A stretch of DNA of 64,000 nt, from contig NZ_CP022110.1 of NCBI RefSeq assembly GCF_000730165.1, forward strand, positions 2,487,501-2,551,500, given 5' to 3'. The notes below the pieces were generated by a model. That model had not been told where the DNA came from. It did no database searches and saw only the letters and a list, made by a program, of their open reading frames with translations. Shown one piece after another: positions 38,620-46,997 of the stretch (positions are counted from its first letter, which is position 1; every line of letters begins with the position of its first letter). A program made the position numbers and the translations under genes. The DNA comes from Nitrospirillum viridazoti CBAmc. GTDB taxonomy: Bacteria; Pseudomonadota; Alphaproteobacteria; Azospirillales; Azospirillaceae.

Positions 38620-38828
38620 GGCCGCCATGACCCAATACACCAACGGCACCATCACGATCACCAACGGCAGCGCCACGGTCACCGGCACGGGCACGGCCTG
38701 GCTGGCCAACCTGTCCCCCGGCGCGCTGCTGACCGTAAGCGAGGACGATCCCGTGGGCGTCGTCGTCGCCGTGACGGCGGACGGCAGTCTGACGCTGGAG
38801 ACGCCCTGGCCCGGCGCGTCCTACACCA

Positions 38829-38849
38829 ACACGGCCTATGAGGCCGTGC
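38829..38849. repeat. Left copy of 21-bp IS target duplication
   Basis: The 21 bases before the IS are identical to 40416-40436. The core CACGGCC-TATGA-GGCCGTG is itself an inverted repeat, the type of site favoured by IS1182-family elements. Confidence 0.95.
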
Positions 38850-38861
38850 CAGACTGCTGAC

Positions 38862-38889
38862 AAAGCCCTCGCCTATGGCGGGGGCTTTT
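38862..38889 (+). terminator. Terminator hairpin at left IS end
   Basis: AAAGCCC-T-CGCC-TAT-GGCG-G-GGGCTTT followed by T. It would stop late-operon transcription entering the IS, protecting the transposase from read-through. Confidence 0.7.
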
Positions 38890-38903
38890 GATTCAATGTC
38901 TTT

Positions 38904-40361
38904 ATGCTGAAGCCGCCGACGCCCTCACAGACGGAACTGGAGATGGTGACGATCACGTCGCTGGTTCCGTCGGACCACCTGCTGCGGAAGATCGACGCAG
39001 CGCTGGACTTCACCTTCATCCGGGATCGGGTGGCGCACCTTTATTGCCCAGACAACGGGCGTCCAGCACTGGACCCGGTGGTTTTGTTCAAGACGCTGTT
39101 CATCGGCTATCTGTTCGGCATCCGCTCGGAGCGTCAGCTGATGCGGGAAGTTGAAGTGAACGTTGCGTACCGCTGGTTCCTGGGGCTTCGGCTGACGGAC
39201 AAGGTGGCGGACGCCTCGACCTTGAGCCAGAACCGGCGTCGTCGGTTCCGGGACAGCACGGTCTATCAGGACATCTTCGATGAGATCGTGCTTCAGGCGG
39301 TGCGGGCTGGGCTGGTTGACGGGATGGTGCTGTACACGGACAGCACGCACCTGAAGGCCAACGCCAACAAGAACAAGTACGACCTGGCGATGGCGGCGAA
39401 GTCGCGGGCAGACTATCTGGACGCGCTGGACCAGGCGATCGACGCGGATCGGGCGGCGCACGGCAAGGGGCCGCTGAAGGCGAAGGAGCGGGAGCCGGAG
39501 GTCAAGGAGACCAAGATCAGCCGTACCGATCCGGATGCCGGCTACATGGTGCGGGACGGCAAACCCAAGGGCTTCTTCTACCTGGACCATCGGACGGTGG
39601 ACAGCCGCCACGCCATCATCACCGACAGCTTCGTGACGCCTGGCAACGTGCATGACAGCATTCCCTACCTGGCCCGGTTGGACCGGCAGCGGCAACGCTT
39701 CGATCTGGATGTGCGGTACGTCGGGCTGGACGCGGGTTACTCCACCGCCGGCATCGCCAAGGGCCTGGAGGACAGGGGCATCGAGGGCGTGATCGGCTAC
39801 AGCCGGCCCACCCATCGCCAAGGGTATCTACGCAAGCGGGACTTCAAGTACGACCGGGAGGTTGATGTCTACCGCTGCCCTGAAGGCCAGGAGTTGCGCT
39901 ACGCCACCACCAACCGGGAAGGCTACCGCGAGTACAAGAGCGACCCGGCCCTCTGCCGCACATGCCCTTTGCTGGCCTCCTGCACCAGCAGCGCCAACCA
40001 TACCAAGGTCGTCACCCGCCATGTCTGGCAGGACGCCAAGGACCACATCCACGAGAACCGCCAGACACCCTGGGGCAAGAAGGTCTATGCCAGGCGCAAG
40101 GAGACGGTCGAGCGCAGCTTTGCCGACGCCAAGCAGCTTCATGGCCACCGCTACGCCCGCCTGCGTGGCCTCGCCAAGGTCACCGAACAGTGCCTGCTTG
40201 CCGCCGCTGCCCAGAACATCAAGAAGATTGCAACCATCCTGGCCCGCTGGCGTGGGACAGACGGCCTCGGACCTAACCGCAAGCGCTTCATCCACGCGCT
40301 CAACTGCTTAATCAGCGAACTCCTGGCCGCCTTCCGCCTCTTCCACCCTGCTGCCATCTGA
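38904..40361 (+). CDS. IS1182-family transposase
   Basis: A 485-residue transposase. The N-terminal domain (LVPSDHLLRKIDAALDFTFI, LFGIRSERQLMREVEVNVAY) is typical of the IS1182 group. The DDE core includes VLYTDSTHLKANANKNKYDL (first Asp), DVRYVGLDAGYSTAGIAKGL (second Asp) and the late Glu in KETVERSFADAKQLHGHRYA. A Cys cluster (CPEGQEL, CRTCPLLASC) lies between them. Length is in the family range and no frameshift is seen, so the enzyme should be functional. Confidence 0.95.
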   Translation: MLKPPTPSQTELEMVTITSLVPSDHLLRKIDAALDFTFIRDRVAHLYCPDNGRPALDPVVLFKTLFIGYLFGIRSERQLMREVEVNVAYRWFLGLRLTDKVADASTLSQNRRRRFRDSTVYQDIFDEIVLQAVRAGLVDGMVLYTDSTHLKANANKNKYDLAMAAKSRADYLDALDQAIDADRAAHGKGPLKAKEREPEVKETKISRTDPDAGYMVRDGKPKGFFYLDHRTVDSRHAIITDSFVTPGNVHDSIPYLARLDRQRQRFDLDVRYVGLDAGYSTAGIAKGLEDRGIEGVIGYSRPTHRQGYLRKRDFKYDREVDVYRCPEGQELRYATTNREGYREYKSDPALCRTCPLLASCTSSANHTKVVTRHVWQDAKDHIHENRQTPWGKKVYARRKETVERSFADAKQLHGHRYARLRGLAKVTEQCLLAAAAQNIKKIATILARWRGTDGLGPNRKRFIHALNCLISELLAAFRLFHPAAI

Positions 40362-40376
40362 AAACCGCACAAAACC

Positions 40377-40403
40377 AAACCCCGCCGAAAATCGACGGGG
40401 TTT
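40377..40403 (+). terminator. Terminator hairpin at right IS end
   Basis: Perfect 8-bp arms AAACCCCG and CGGGGTTT around an AT-rich loop, just after the transposase stop. It closes the transposase transcript and would be polar on the downstream fibre genes. Confidence 0.7.
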
Positions 40404-40415
40404 GTCAGCAGTCTG

Positions 40416-40436
40416 ACACGGCCTATGAGGCCGTGC
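40416..40436. repeat. Right copy of 21-bp IS target duplication
   Basis: Identical to 38829-38849, directly after the right terminal inverted repeat. The tail-fibre reading frame continues from here. Confidence 0.95.
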
Positions 40437-40768
40437 GGGACTTCGACCCCTCCACCGGGGCGCCCTTGCTGTCGCACGGCCTGCGCAACACCAACGTGGT
40501 GGTGAACCGCGCCATCCTGGCGCTGGGCAAGCAGACGGCCACGGCGGTGAACGCCTACGTCAATGTCCAGTTGGCTCAGGCCGCCGCCGCCACGGCGACC
40601 ACTCAGGCCGGTGTCGCGGCGACCCAGGCCACGGCTGCCGCCGGCAGCGCCGCCGCTGCCCAATCCACCGCCGACAGCATCGACGGGTTGCTGGTGAGCA
40701 TGGCCACCGCCTTCGCCGACAGCCAGACCCGCTACGTCACCGCCATCGCCTTCAAGTAAGGGGCCCAC

Positions 40769-43669
40769 ATGACCGATCTCGCCACCCAAGTCGCCGGTCT
40801 CACCACGTCGGTCAACGCGCTGACCAGCGCTGTGAACGTGGCCAAGGCCACGCTGGACGCCTCCGTCAGTGCCGCCAGCACCAGCGCCACCACGGCCCAG
40901 GCGGCCGTGACCACCGCCGCGTCGTCGGCCACCACCGCCCAGGCCGCCCAGGCGGCGGCCGTGGCGGTCAGCGGGCTCAGCAACCTCAACGGCTTCCTGG
41001 GCCAGATCCAGGCCGGCGCCCCCCAGGCCGTGTTCTGGTACGACACGACGCGTGACAGCGACGGCGGCGCCTGGCGCAAGCGCTGCACCTGGCAGAGTTG
41101 GGCGACCGAGGCCGCCAGCAGCACCCGGGGCAGCCGGGCGGGCTTTCCCGCCCAGGCGCTGATCGTCGTGCAGGGCAGCACCATGACGATCTATGACGCC
41201 GACCAGGCGACGCCGGCCATGTGGATGGTGTTCAACCTCGGTATCTATCTTCACGGCTATGGCGCCGTCACCAGCGTCACCGCGCGGGACGGCTGCGTCT
41301 ACCGCAGTGACAACACCGGCACGGATGGCGATGTCTACACCCTCGACTTCATCCGTGATGACAGTTGGGGTGTACATAGCGCCTATAAATTCCGTCCGTC
41401 CAACCCCCGCATTGTTGACCGCAATTCGGCTGCTACGTCCGCCGCTCAAATCGGCCCCGCCATCGGAGCATCGCAATGCAACAGCGTTGCTGTGACCGTG
41501 GTGCCGGGCGCTCCCATCGACCGCACCAATGGCCTCCCGAAACCTACAGTCGTGGTGGCCACCACGGCCGGCATCAGCGTCATCCACCCCAGTGGCCAGG
41601 TGGCCAATATCACCGCGGGCAGTGGATATCTTGCCTGCGCCATCATCGACGGACAGCGCCTGGCGGCCATCCTGGCGGCGAATAGCACCATCGTGGACTA
41701 TGGTCCCATCCCCTATGCGAACGTCGCCCGGTCCGCCTGGCTGCAGTACTCGGCGGGCACGCCGTCCGGCGGCGGAGCCATTCAACGGCCGGAGACGACC
41801 GGTATAGGTGGTGTCATTGACGGTGGGCTGCGCAACCTCGGTGCGCTCTGGCGGTACCACGAGGACCCGGTAAATCCAGCGGCTGGCATGCTGGCGATGA
41901 TCACCGCCAGCGGCGGCCCCTACGCCGGCGGCGGCGCGTTCAATACGGGGTGGATGGTGGGTGATTGCCGCCTGGCGCTGTCGTCGACCAGCACCGCCAG
42001 CGTGGTGGCGAGCGGCGAGTTGGTCACCAACGGCACCTTCGCGTCGACTTCCGGTTGGACCGCCTATCAGGGCGCGACGTTGGCTGCGGCCAACAACACC
42101 CTGACCATCACCAATGGCGCGGCATCGAATGGAATTGCATACCAAGTCATCGCCACGGTTGCCGGCCAGACATACCTGGTGACGGTGGACGGCGTCGGGG
42201 GAACCTCGACCGTGGCCATCGTCAGTGCGGGGTCGGCCGTCAACAGCAACGACCTGGGGCAAGTTGTGGCCACCTCCTTGGCCGCCGGGATTACGCTGCA
42301 ATTCACCGCCAAGACCACCACCAGCTATGTCAACCTGGTCTGCGACAACGTCTCGGGCCACACCGTCTCGTTCAAGGTTTGTAGCGTGCAGCTTGCCGAA
42401 CCCGACCGCAGCGCGAAGGCCATTGGCCTTCGGGTGGTGGGCACGCTGACCAAGGCGCTGGTGGCGACCACGGCCGACCTATCGGCCATCGGTGGGTTCG
42501 GCACGGGCAATTACCTGATACAGCCCTACAACCCGGCGCTGGATTTCGGCACCGGTGATTTCATGGTCGCGTTCTGGTGCCAACTCACCGGTGCGCCATC
42601 GTACGCTTTGCTGAACCGCTGGCCGGCCAGCGGGTATACGACAGGGGGATGGAATGTGGGGTTCGCTTCCGGTGCACCCACCTTCAATGTCGCGGGGGGG
42701 CCGACAGCAGCAGCGTCCAATCCCATTCCGGCCGCTGCGTGGACACAGGTCATCGCAGTGCGCCGGGGCGCCACCCTTGAACTCTGGGTCAACGGCGTCA
42801 AGGTCGCGACAGCGGTCAATAACCAGACAGTCACCAACACTTCGGCGCTGCTGTCAGTGGGGGCAAACCCGGACGGTAGTAACACATCGGGTGGCGCCAG
42901 CGTTGCCCTGCTGCGCATCAGCGCCACGGCGCCCACGCCTGAACAGATCGCCCGTATGTACGCGGACGAACGGCCCCTGTTTCAGCCGGGTGCCAAGTGT
43001 GTGCTGGGCGGCACCTCCGCCGCCGTCCAGGGCCTGGTGCATGATCCCGATACCGGCGCGCTCTATGCCGCCAAGGGCGATGGCACGTCGGTGTTCCAGG
43101 GGTTGGTCCGCACGGCACACCTGACTGGCCTGGCCACCACCGGCAACAGCGACAACCATACTGCCGTCGCCGCGCGCCAGGGCGGCTACGTCATCGCCAC
43201 GGCCAACCAGGCTGTGGCCAGCCAGCCGGCCATCACCTTCCGCGACCGTATCCTGGCGGACCGGGTGCCGGTGGCGCCCATCGACCCCAACCGCGTGGCC
43301 TTCTCCGCCGTCGCCACCACCGACGCCACGCCCACGGTGATCGCCCGCCTGCCGGTGGCCGAGGGCGATGAGCTGCAGCTGTTCGTCGATGTCGAGGCCA
43401 CTGAGTACGGTGCCACGCCGACCGAGCGCATGGGATATCAGCGCCGGGCCCGTGTCTACCGCCTGCCCAACGGCAACGTTACGGTGGCGGCCGTCCAGGC
43501 ACTGGGCACCGACTATGAGAGCGCCACCACCACCTGTGACGTGACCGTGGTGGCCGACACCGTCTCTCAGACGGTCTGTGTCCAGGCCACCGGGGTGGCC
43601 GCCAAGCGCCTGGTCTGGTCCACCCTGGCGCAAGTCAACCGCTGCGGCGCCACCCGCTATGCCGCCTGA
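40769..43669 (+). CDS. Large tail fibre with lectin-like domain
   Basis: A 966-residue protein. The first 70 residues form an Ala/Thr/Ser coiled region (SVNALTSAVNVAKATLDASV). Residues 90-240 and 240-330 are beta-rich. Residues about 420-540 resemble a carbohydrate-binding beta-sandwich (GELVTNGTFASTSGWTAYQG). Residues 570-740 resemble a LamG/concanavalin-type lectin fold (LDFGTGDFMVAFWCQLTGAP, LELWVNGVKVATAVNNQTVT, ALLRISATAPTPEQIARMYA). This architecture suits a receptor-binding fibre that recognises surface glycans. It lies downstream of the IS-disrupted fibre gene, so its expression may be reduced by polarity. Confidence 0.85.
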   Translation: MTDLATQVAGLTTSVNALTSAVNVAKATLDASVSAASTSATTAQAAVTTAASSATTAQAAQAAAVAVSGLSNLNGFLGQIQAGAPQAVFWYDTTRDSDGGAWRKRCTWQSWATEAASSTRGSRAGFPAQALIVVQGSTMTIYDADQATPAMWMVFNLGIYLHGYGAVTSVTARDGCVYRSDNTGTDGDVYTLDFIRDDSWGVHSAYKFRPSNPRIVDRNSAATSAAQIGPAIGASQCNSVAVTVVPGAPIDRTNGLPKPTVVVATTAGISVIHPSGQVANITAGSGYLACAIIDGQRLAAILAANSTIVDYGPIPYANVARSAWLQYSAGTPSGGGAIQRPETTGIGGVIDGGLRNLGALWRYHEDPVNPAAGMLAMITASGGPYAGGGAFNTGWMVGDCRLALSSTSTASVVASGELVTNGTFASTSGWTAYQGATLAAANNTLTITNGAASNGIAYQVIATVAGQTYLVTVDGVGGTSTVAIVSAGSAVNSNDLGQVVATSLAAGITLQFTAKTTTSYVNLVCDNVSGHTVSFKVCSVQLAEPDRSAKAIGLRVVGTLTKALVATTADLSAIGGFGTGNYLIQPYNPALDFGTGDFMVAFWCQLTGAPSYALLNRWPASGYTTGGWNVGFASGAPTFNVAGGPTAAASNPIPAAAWTQVIAVRRGATLELWVNGVKVATAVNNQTVTNTSALLSVGANPDGSNTSGGASVALLRISATAPTPEQIARMYADERPLFQPGAKCVLGGTSAAVQGLVHDPDTGALYAAKGDGTSVFQGLVRTAHLTGLATTGNSDNHTAVAARQGGYVIATANQAVASQPAITFRDRILADRVPVAPIDPNRVAFSAVATTDATPTVIARLPVAEGDELQLFVDVEATEYGATPTERMGYQRRARVYRLPNGNVTVAAVQALGTDYESATTTCDVTVVADTVSQTVCVQATGVAAKRLVWSTLAQVNRCGATRYAA

Positions 43670-43683
43670 AGGAGGGGCCATCC

Positions 43684-44478
43684 ATGATCCGTGCGACTGA
43701 CATGACCGATGCCTACAAGGGCGGCGGCCTGGTGCGCCGTTGGTGCCTGGCGCAGGGGCGGCCTCGCTGCGCCGACCATCCGGTGGACGTCGCCACCGGG
43801 CCGCTGGCGGACATCGCCGGCCAACTGGCCATCAACCGGGCTGTCCGTACCTTGCAGGCGCAGGTCGACGCCTATGATGACGCGGTCCTGCTGGCCAGCC
43901 AGCCGGAGCCGGACGCCACCGTGCCGCTGTTCGATGACGCCGGCGCCATGGCGGGCGACCAGCCCAACCCGGCCCATGCCGCCTGGGTTGCCGCCGGCGC
44001 GCTGGTGGCCAACGCCCCGGCCGAGCTGCTGCACCTGATCCGTACCCGGGATGACGCCCTGGAGAGGGAGCCGGCCACCGGCCTGCCGTCCGAGGCGCCG
44101 TTCGAGCTGGAGCCGCCGGCGCCCCCGGCCTTCGATCCCACCACCCAGACGGTCGACCTGGTTGCGGGCGCCTGGTCCGAAGCCCGGCCTCTGACGGCGG
44201 AGGAGGCCGCCACCTGGCGGGCGCTGATGCTGATCCGCTGGCCTCGCGTCATGACGCCCCGCGACGCCATCGTGACCCTGCTGACCCCGGCCGAGTGGCT
44301 GGCCATCTCCACCAGCACCGACCCTGAGGTGCGCGCCACGCGGCAGGCCGCCTTGGGCGCCAACTCCGTGGACCTGGACAACCCCGCCACGGCGGCGGCG
44401 CTGACGGTGTTTGAACAAGCAGGCCTGCTGTCGGCGGAGCGCGTCGCGGCAGTACTGGCCGGGCAACGCGTCACCTGA
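43684..44478 (+). CDS. Hypothetical tail-associated protein
   Basis: A 264-residue protein. The N-terminus contains RRWCLAQGRPRCADHPVDVA. A helical middle (LAINRAVRTLQAQVDAYDDA), a Pro-rich linker and a C-terminal helical domain (LTPAEWLAISTSTDPEVRAT) follow. It ends the fibre block just before a strong terminator. The position suggests a fibre chaperone or accessory protein, but no family is recognised. Confidence 0.65.
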   Translation: MIRATDMTDAYKGGGLVRRWCLAQGRPRCADHPVDVATGPLADIAGQLAINRAVRTLQAQVDAYDDAVLLASQPEPDATVPLFDDAGAMAGDQPNPAHAAWVAAGALVANAPAELLHLIRTRDDALEREPATGLPSEAPFELEPPAPPAFDPTTQTVDLVAGAWSEARPLTAEEAATWRALMLIRWPRVMTPRDAIVTLLTPAEWLAISTSTDPEVRATRQAALGANSVDLDNPATAAALTVFEQAGLLSAERVAAVLAGQRVT

Positions 44479-44510
44479 CACCGGCAACAGCACCACGTTG
44501 GACTTTATCC

Positions 44511-44534
44511 GCCCGCCATCCGGCGGGCTTTTTT
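44511..44534 (+). terminator. Rho-independent terminator after tail genes
   Basis: GCCCGCC-ATCC-GGCGGGC with 7-bp arms followed by six T residues. It closes the tail operon ahead of the lysis block. Confidence 0.85.
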
Positions 44535-44558
44535 GTGCCTGAACGAAACGGAGTTCTG

Positions 44559-44951
44559 ATGGAAGTTAACTCGGGGGAGGTTTCCCCCTTGGGTATCGCC
44601 GCGATTTTGGCGGCGGCCCTTGGTGTGGCGGTGCGCGCGCTCTCGCGCGGCCGTCGCCGGCGGCGGGAAGACGATGATGGCGAAGTCCGTGACGGGCTGT
44701 CGGAACGGGTCGCTGTCCTCTCGTCCCGTCTGGATCGCGCTGAACAGGACATCGCCAACGATAAACAGGGGCGCGCGGCGTTTGCCGCGACCCAAGGCGA
44801 CCTGAAGGCCGTTGGGGTCCAGCTGGACAACCTGGCCAACCAGGTGGAGGCGGTCGGCGGGAAGCTGGACCGCCACGGTGCCAACCTGACCCGCGCCCAC
44901 GAACGTATCGATGACCTCCACCGCTTGGTGGCGGAGCGGGGTGCGGCATGA
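44559..44951 (+). CDS. Membrane-anchored coiled-coil protein of lysis block
   Basis: About 130 residues from the ATG at 44559, with CGGAG upstream; a GTG at 44535 is less likely. One membrane span (LGIAAILAAALGVAVRAL) is followed by a very basic patch (SRGRRRRRED) and a long coiled coil (SERVAVLSSRLDRAEQDIAN, LDNLANQVEAVGGKLDRHGA). The layout, near endolysin and holin, suits a spanin-like or holin-accessory protein. Overlaps the next gene by four bases. Confidence 0.65.
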   Translation: MEVNSGEVSPLGIAAILAAALGVAVRALSRGRRRRREDDDGEVRDGLSERVAVLSSRLDRAEQDIANDKQGRAAFAATQGDLKAVGVQLDNLANQVEAVGGKLDRHGANLTRAHERIDDLHRLVAERGAA

Positions 44952-45142
44952 CCGCCGTCGATACCGGCGCGTACGCGCTCGTCACCGGATGCCGCCTGCG
45001 GCCGGAACGGAGCAAGGGCGGCACGTTCCTGATCACCGACACCATCACCGGCAAGGCGCTGGAGATGGACCACGCCACGTTCCTCAGCCTGGCCACCGAC
45101 ATGATGACGATGGCCACCGAAACCCACCATCCGGAGCGATAA
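44948..45142 (+). CDS. Small hypothetical protein in lysis block
   Basis: A 64-residue soluble protein (VTGCRLRPERSKGGTFLITD, then KALEMDHATFLSLATDMMTM). It overlaps the coiled-coil gene by four bases and ends three bases before the endolysin gene. No family recognised; coupling suggests a structural or regulatory partner of the lysis proteins. Confidence 0.55.
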   Translation: MTAVDTGAYALVTGCRLRPERSKGGTFLITDTITGKALEMDHATFLSLATDMMTMATETHHPER

Positions 45143-45145
45143 TCG

Positions 45146-45628
45146 ATGACCTCGTTTGACGATGCGTTCGAGGCCCTGATGGGCAACGAAGGCAAGTATT
45201 CCTTTAACCCCGCCGACCCTGGTGGGGAAACGATGTGGGGCATCACCGCCCGCGTGGCGCGGGCGCATGGCTACACCGGCGCCATGAAAGACCTGCCGCG
45301 AGACACGGCCAAGGCTATCGCCAAGGTGGAGTATTGGGACCGCGTGCGCGGGGACGAACTGCCCGTGACCATCGCGTTCCAGGTGTTCGACGCCTGTTAC
45401 AATGGCGGCCATCCCGTGGAGTGGTTGCAGCAGGCTGCCGGCGTCAAGGTTGATGGGGTGTTGGGCCCGGTGACCCTGGCCGCAGTTCGTGCCCTATCCC
45501 CCATCACCATCGTCGCCCGCTTCGACGCCTACCGCCTCAACTACCTGGCGGACCTGGGCACCTGGCCCAGCTTCGGCCGGGGCTGGGCCCACCGAATCGC
45601 CAACAACCTGCTGAAGGCTGCCGCCTGA
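45146..45628 (+). CDS. Endolysin, glycoside hydrolase family 108
   Basis: A 160-residue protein. FEALMGNEGKYSFNPADPGG, then ETMWGITARVARAHGYTGAM, is the GH108 N-terminal signature, with Glu15 as the catalytic acid. QVFDACYNGGHPVEWLQQAA and DGVLGPVTLAAVRALSP continue the family's C-terminal half, with the peptidoglycan-binding-like end. It cleaves peptidoglycan glycan strands at the end of infection. No signal peptide is present, so it depends on the holin encoded next, whose start overlaps its stop. Confidence 0.93.
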   Translation: MTSFDDAFEALMGNEGKYSFNPADPGGETMWGITARVARAHGYTGAMKDLPRDTAKAIAKVEYWDRVRGDELPVTIAFQVFDACYNGGHPVEWLQQAAGVKVDGVLGPVTLAAVRALSPITIVARFDAYRLNYLADLGTWPSFGRGWAHRIANNLLKAAA

Positions 45629-46212
45629 TGTCTACACTGTCCGATATCTTGGGCGATATCGCCCCGACCATCTCCGCTATCCTGGGCACTGTCGGCGGTC
45701 CTGTTGGGGCCTTGGCCGGCAAGGCGCTGGAGGCGACGTCCTCCGCCATCCTGGGCCATCCTGGCGGTACCGAAGACGACATCAAGGCTGCGGTCAGCGC
45801 CGGCCTGTCGGGTGACACCATTGCCGCCTTGCAGCGCGCCGACGCCGACCTGAAAATCCAGCTGTCCAAGGCCCAGGTTGACCTGGGCCAGCAGCGGGTT
45901 CAGAACGCGAGCGACGTCAACAAGACGATGCAGACGGAGGCGGCGGCGGAACACTGGCCCACCTATACCTGGCGCCCGGCCATCGGCCTGGTGTTCGCGG
46001 GCAACCTCGCCTTGATCTCAATCACCGTGTTCGCCGCCTACGTGGCGGTCATGTTCGGTGCGAGCAAGGCGGACATTCTGGACAAGCTCCCGGCGATGAT
46101 TGGCGCCATGTCGGCGCTGAACGGCACGGCGCTCCCTATTCTGGGTGTCGCTTCGTGGTATCGAGGTGTGATGCAGGCTAACCCGAACATCCCCACGGTG
46201 AACCGGGGTTGA
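45628..46212 (+). CDS. Holin of 3TM family (PF11351-type)
   Basis: A 194-residue protein: SDILGDIAPTISAILGTVGG at the start, AALQRADADLKIQLSKAQVD in the middle, then WPTYTWRPAIGLVFAGNLAL and further hydrophobic segments to residue 185. This is the pattern of the 3TM holin family, first described for gene-transfer-agent release in alphaproteobacteria. It forms membrane lesions that release the endolysin. Overlaps the endolysin stop (TGATG). Confidence 0.9.
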   Translation: MSTLSDILGDIAPTISAILGTVGGPVGALAGKALEATSSAILGHPGGTEDDIKAAVSAGLSGDTIAALQRADADLKIQLSKAQVDLGQQRVQNASDVNKTMQTEAAAEHWPTYTWRPAIGLVFAGNLALISITVFAAYVAVMFGASKADILDKLPAMIGAMSALNGTALPILGVASWYRGVMQANPNIPTVNRG

Positions 46213-46493
46213 TACTACTCCTCCGTACTCACCCACGGCCTTGGGTGGACCCGAAAAAGGGGGGGGGCTCGCCCTCCTTGACGTCAATTGGGCCCTCCTA
46301 TGCACGTTCAGCCGATCGTCCTAAGGATTGCCGAAGCTTTGTAACTCCAGCTTCCTCGGTCAGGGTCGGGCCGACCTATTGCCACTTCATACCTAGCATG
46401 GGCCGATGAAATACCACCGGCCCTTGCTAGGCAATTTGGATCTGCAAAGAGTATCGCAGCTTCAGAAGAAGTGCCGTATTTGCTCTGACGCGC
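46213..46493. other. Late-operon end, no gene seen
   Basis: A weak hairpin CACCCA-cggcct-TGGGTG at 46230-46247 may end the late transcript; a run of nine G follows nearby. The remainder has no convincing frame. It leads to a convergent low-GC gene. Confidence 0.4.
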
Positions 46494-46997
46494 TTACTTC
46501 AAGAGGTCGGCAGTTTGTTCTATTTCACCAGTAATAGAAGGAATTTCCGACGCGCCCGCTGCGCTGTCTAGGCCTTCGTCAGATATTGAGAAATACACCT
46601 CACCGATATCTCCTCCAATGTATTTGTCGGAGCCGGTCTCTAAGCTTTGGCTTGATTGGAATGATCCGACATTTAGATCAATGGTGACAAATTTTGGGAG
46701 ATTATCCTCGCAAATCGTTTTGATCAGTATTATGCCATTCACATCTTGCTTTCCATCTTGGGAAACTGTTACAGGAATACTTATTCTGTCCTTGGTCGCA
46801 TCAGTCCATACGCCAGAATCAACCTCAAATTGAATAGATCCGACGCCAGAAACAGGTGGTATTGTTATTTTCTTCGCCAGACTCCAAGGCTTATCTCCGC
46901 TAACGCTTGCGTTTGTGTGATCTGCAACGGTTTCATCAACAGTTATTGTGGAATTTTTCGTAGTATTATTGATGACAATCAACCCTGTAATTTCCAT
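46494..46997 (-). CDS. Low-GC hypothetical protein (moron)
   Basis: A 167-residue protein, soluble and beta-rich: VINNTTKNSTITVDETVADH, then SIQFEVDSGVWTDATKDRIS, and an acidic C-terminus (GEVYFSISDEGLDSAAGASE). No signal peptide. It lies on the strand opposite to the late operon and has much lower GC than the structural genes, so it was acquired separately and is likely expressed in the lysogen. No family recognised. Confidence 0.6.
   Translation of the reverse strand: MEITGLIVINNTTKNSTITVDETVADHTNASVSGDKPWSLAKKITIPPVSGVGSIQFEVDSGVWTDATKDRISIPVTVSQDGKQDVNGIILIKTICEDNLPKFVTIDLNVGSFQSSQSLETGSDKYIGGDIGEVYFSISDEGLDSAAGASEIPSITGEIEQTADLLK

Larger units (their letters stand above)
38850..40415 (+). 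mobile_element. IS1182-family insertion sequence, complete
   Basis: A 1566-bp element bounded by perfect 15-bp terminal inverted repeats, CAGACTGCTGACAAA (38850-38864) and its complement (40401-40415). It carries one intact transposase gene. Terminator-like hairpins lie just inside both ends (38862-38889 and 40377-40403). It is flanked by a 21-bp duplication of a palindromic target within a tail-fibre gene. Intact ends, gene and target copies suggest a recent insertion. Confidence 0.95.
38627..40759 (+). pseudogene. Tail fibre gene split by IS insertion
   Basis: The 5' part (38627-38849) and the 3' part (40437-40759) join in frame when the IS and one target copy are removed. The joined gene is 223+323=546 bases, or 181 codons plus stop. 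The restored protein runs from TNGTITITNGSATVTGTGTA through TNTAYEAVRDFDPSTGAPLL to a coiled, Ala/Thr-rich C-terminus (QATAAAGSAAAAQSTADSID). It resembles a short fibre or fibre adaptor. As it stands, the 5' product would end after EAVPDC, so this component of the tail is disrupted. Confidence 0.9.

Noticed and set aside
40151-42361. 736-codon minus-strand open frame
   Set aside because: Antisense to transposase and tail fibre; crosses the IS boundary, so it cannot be an ancestral gene.
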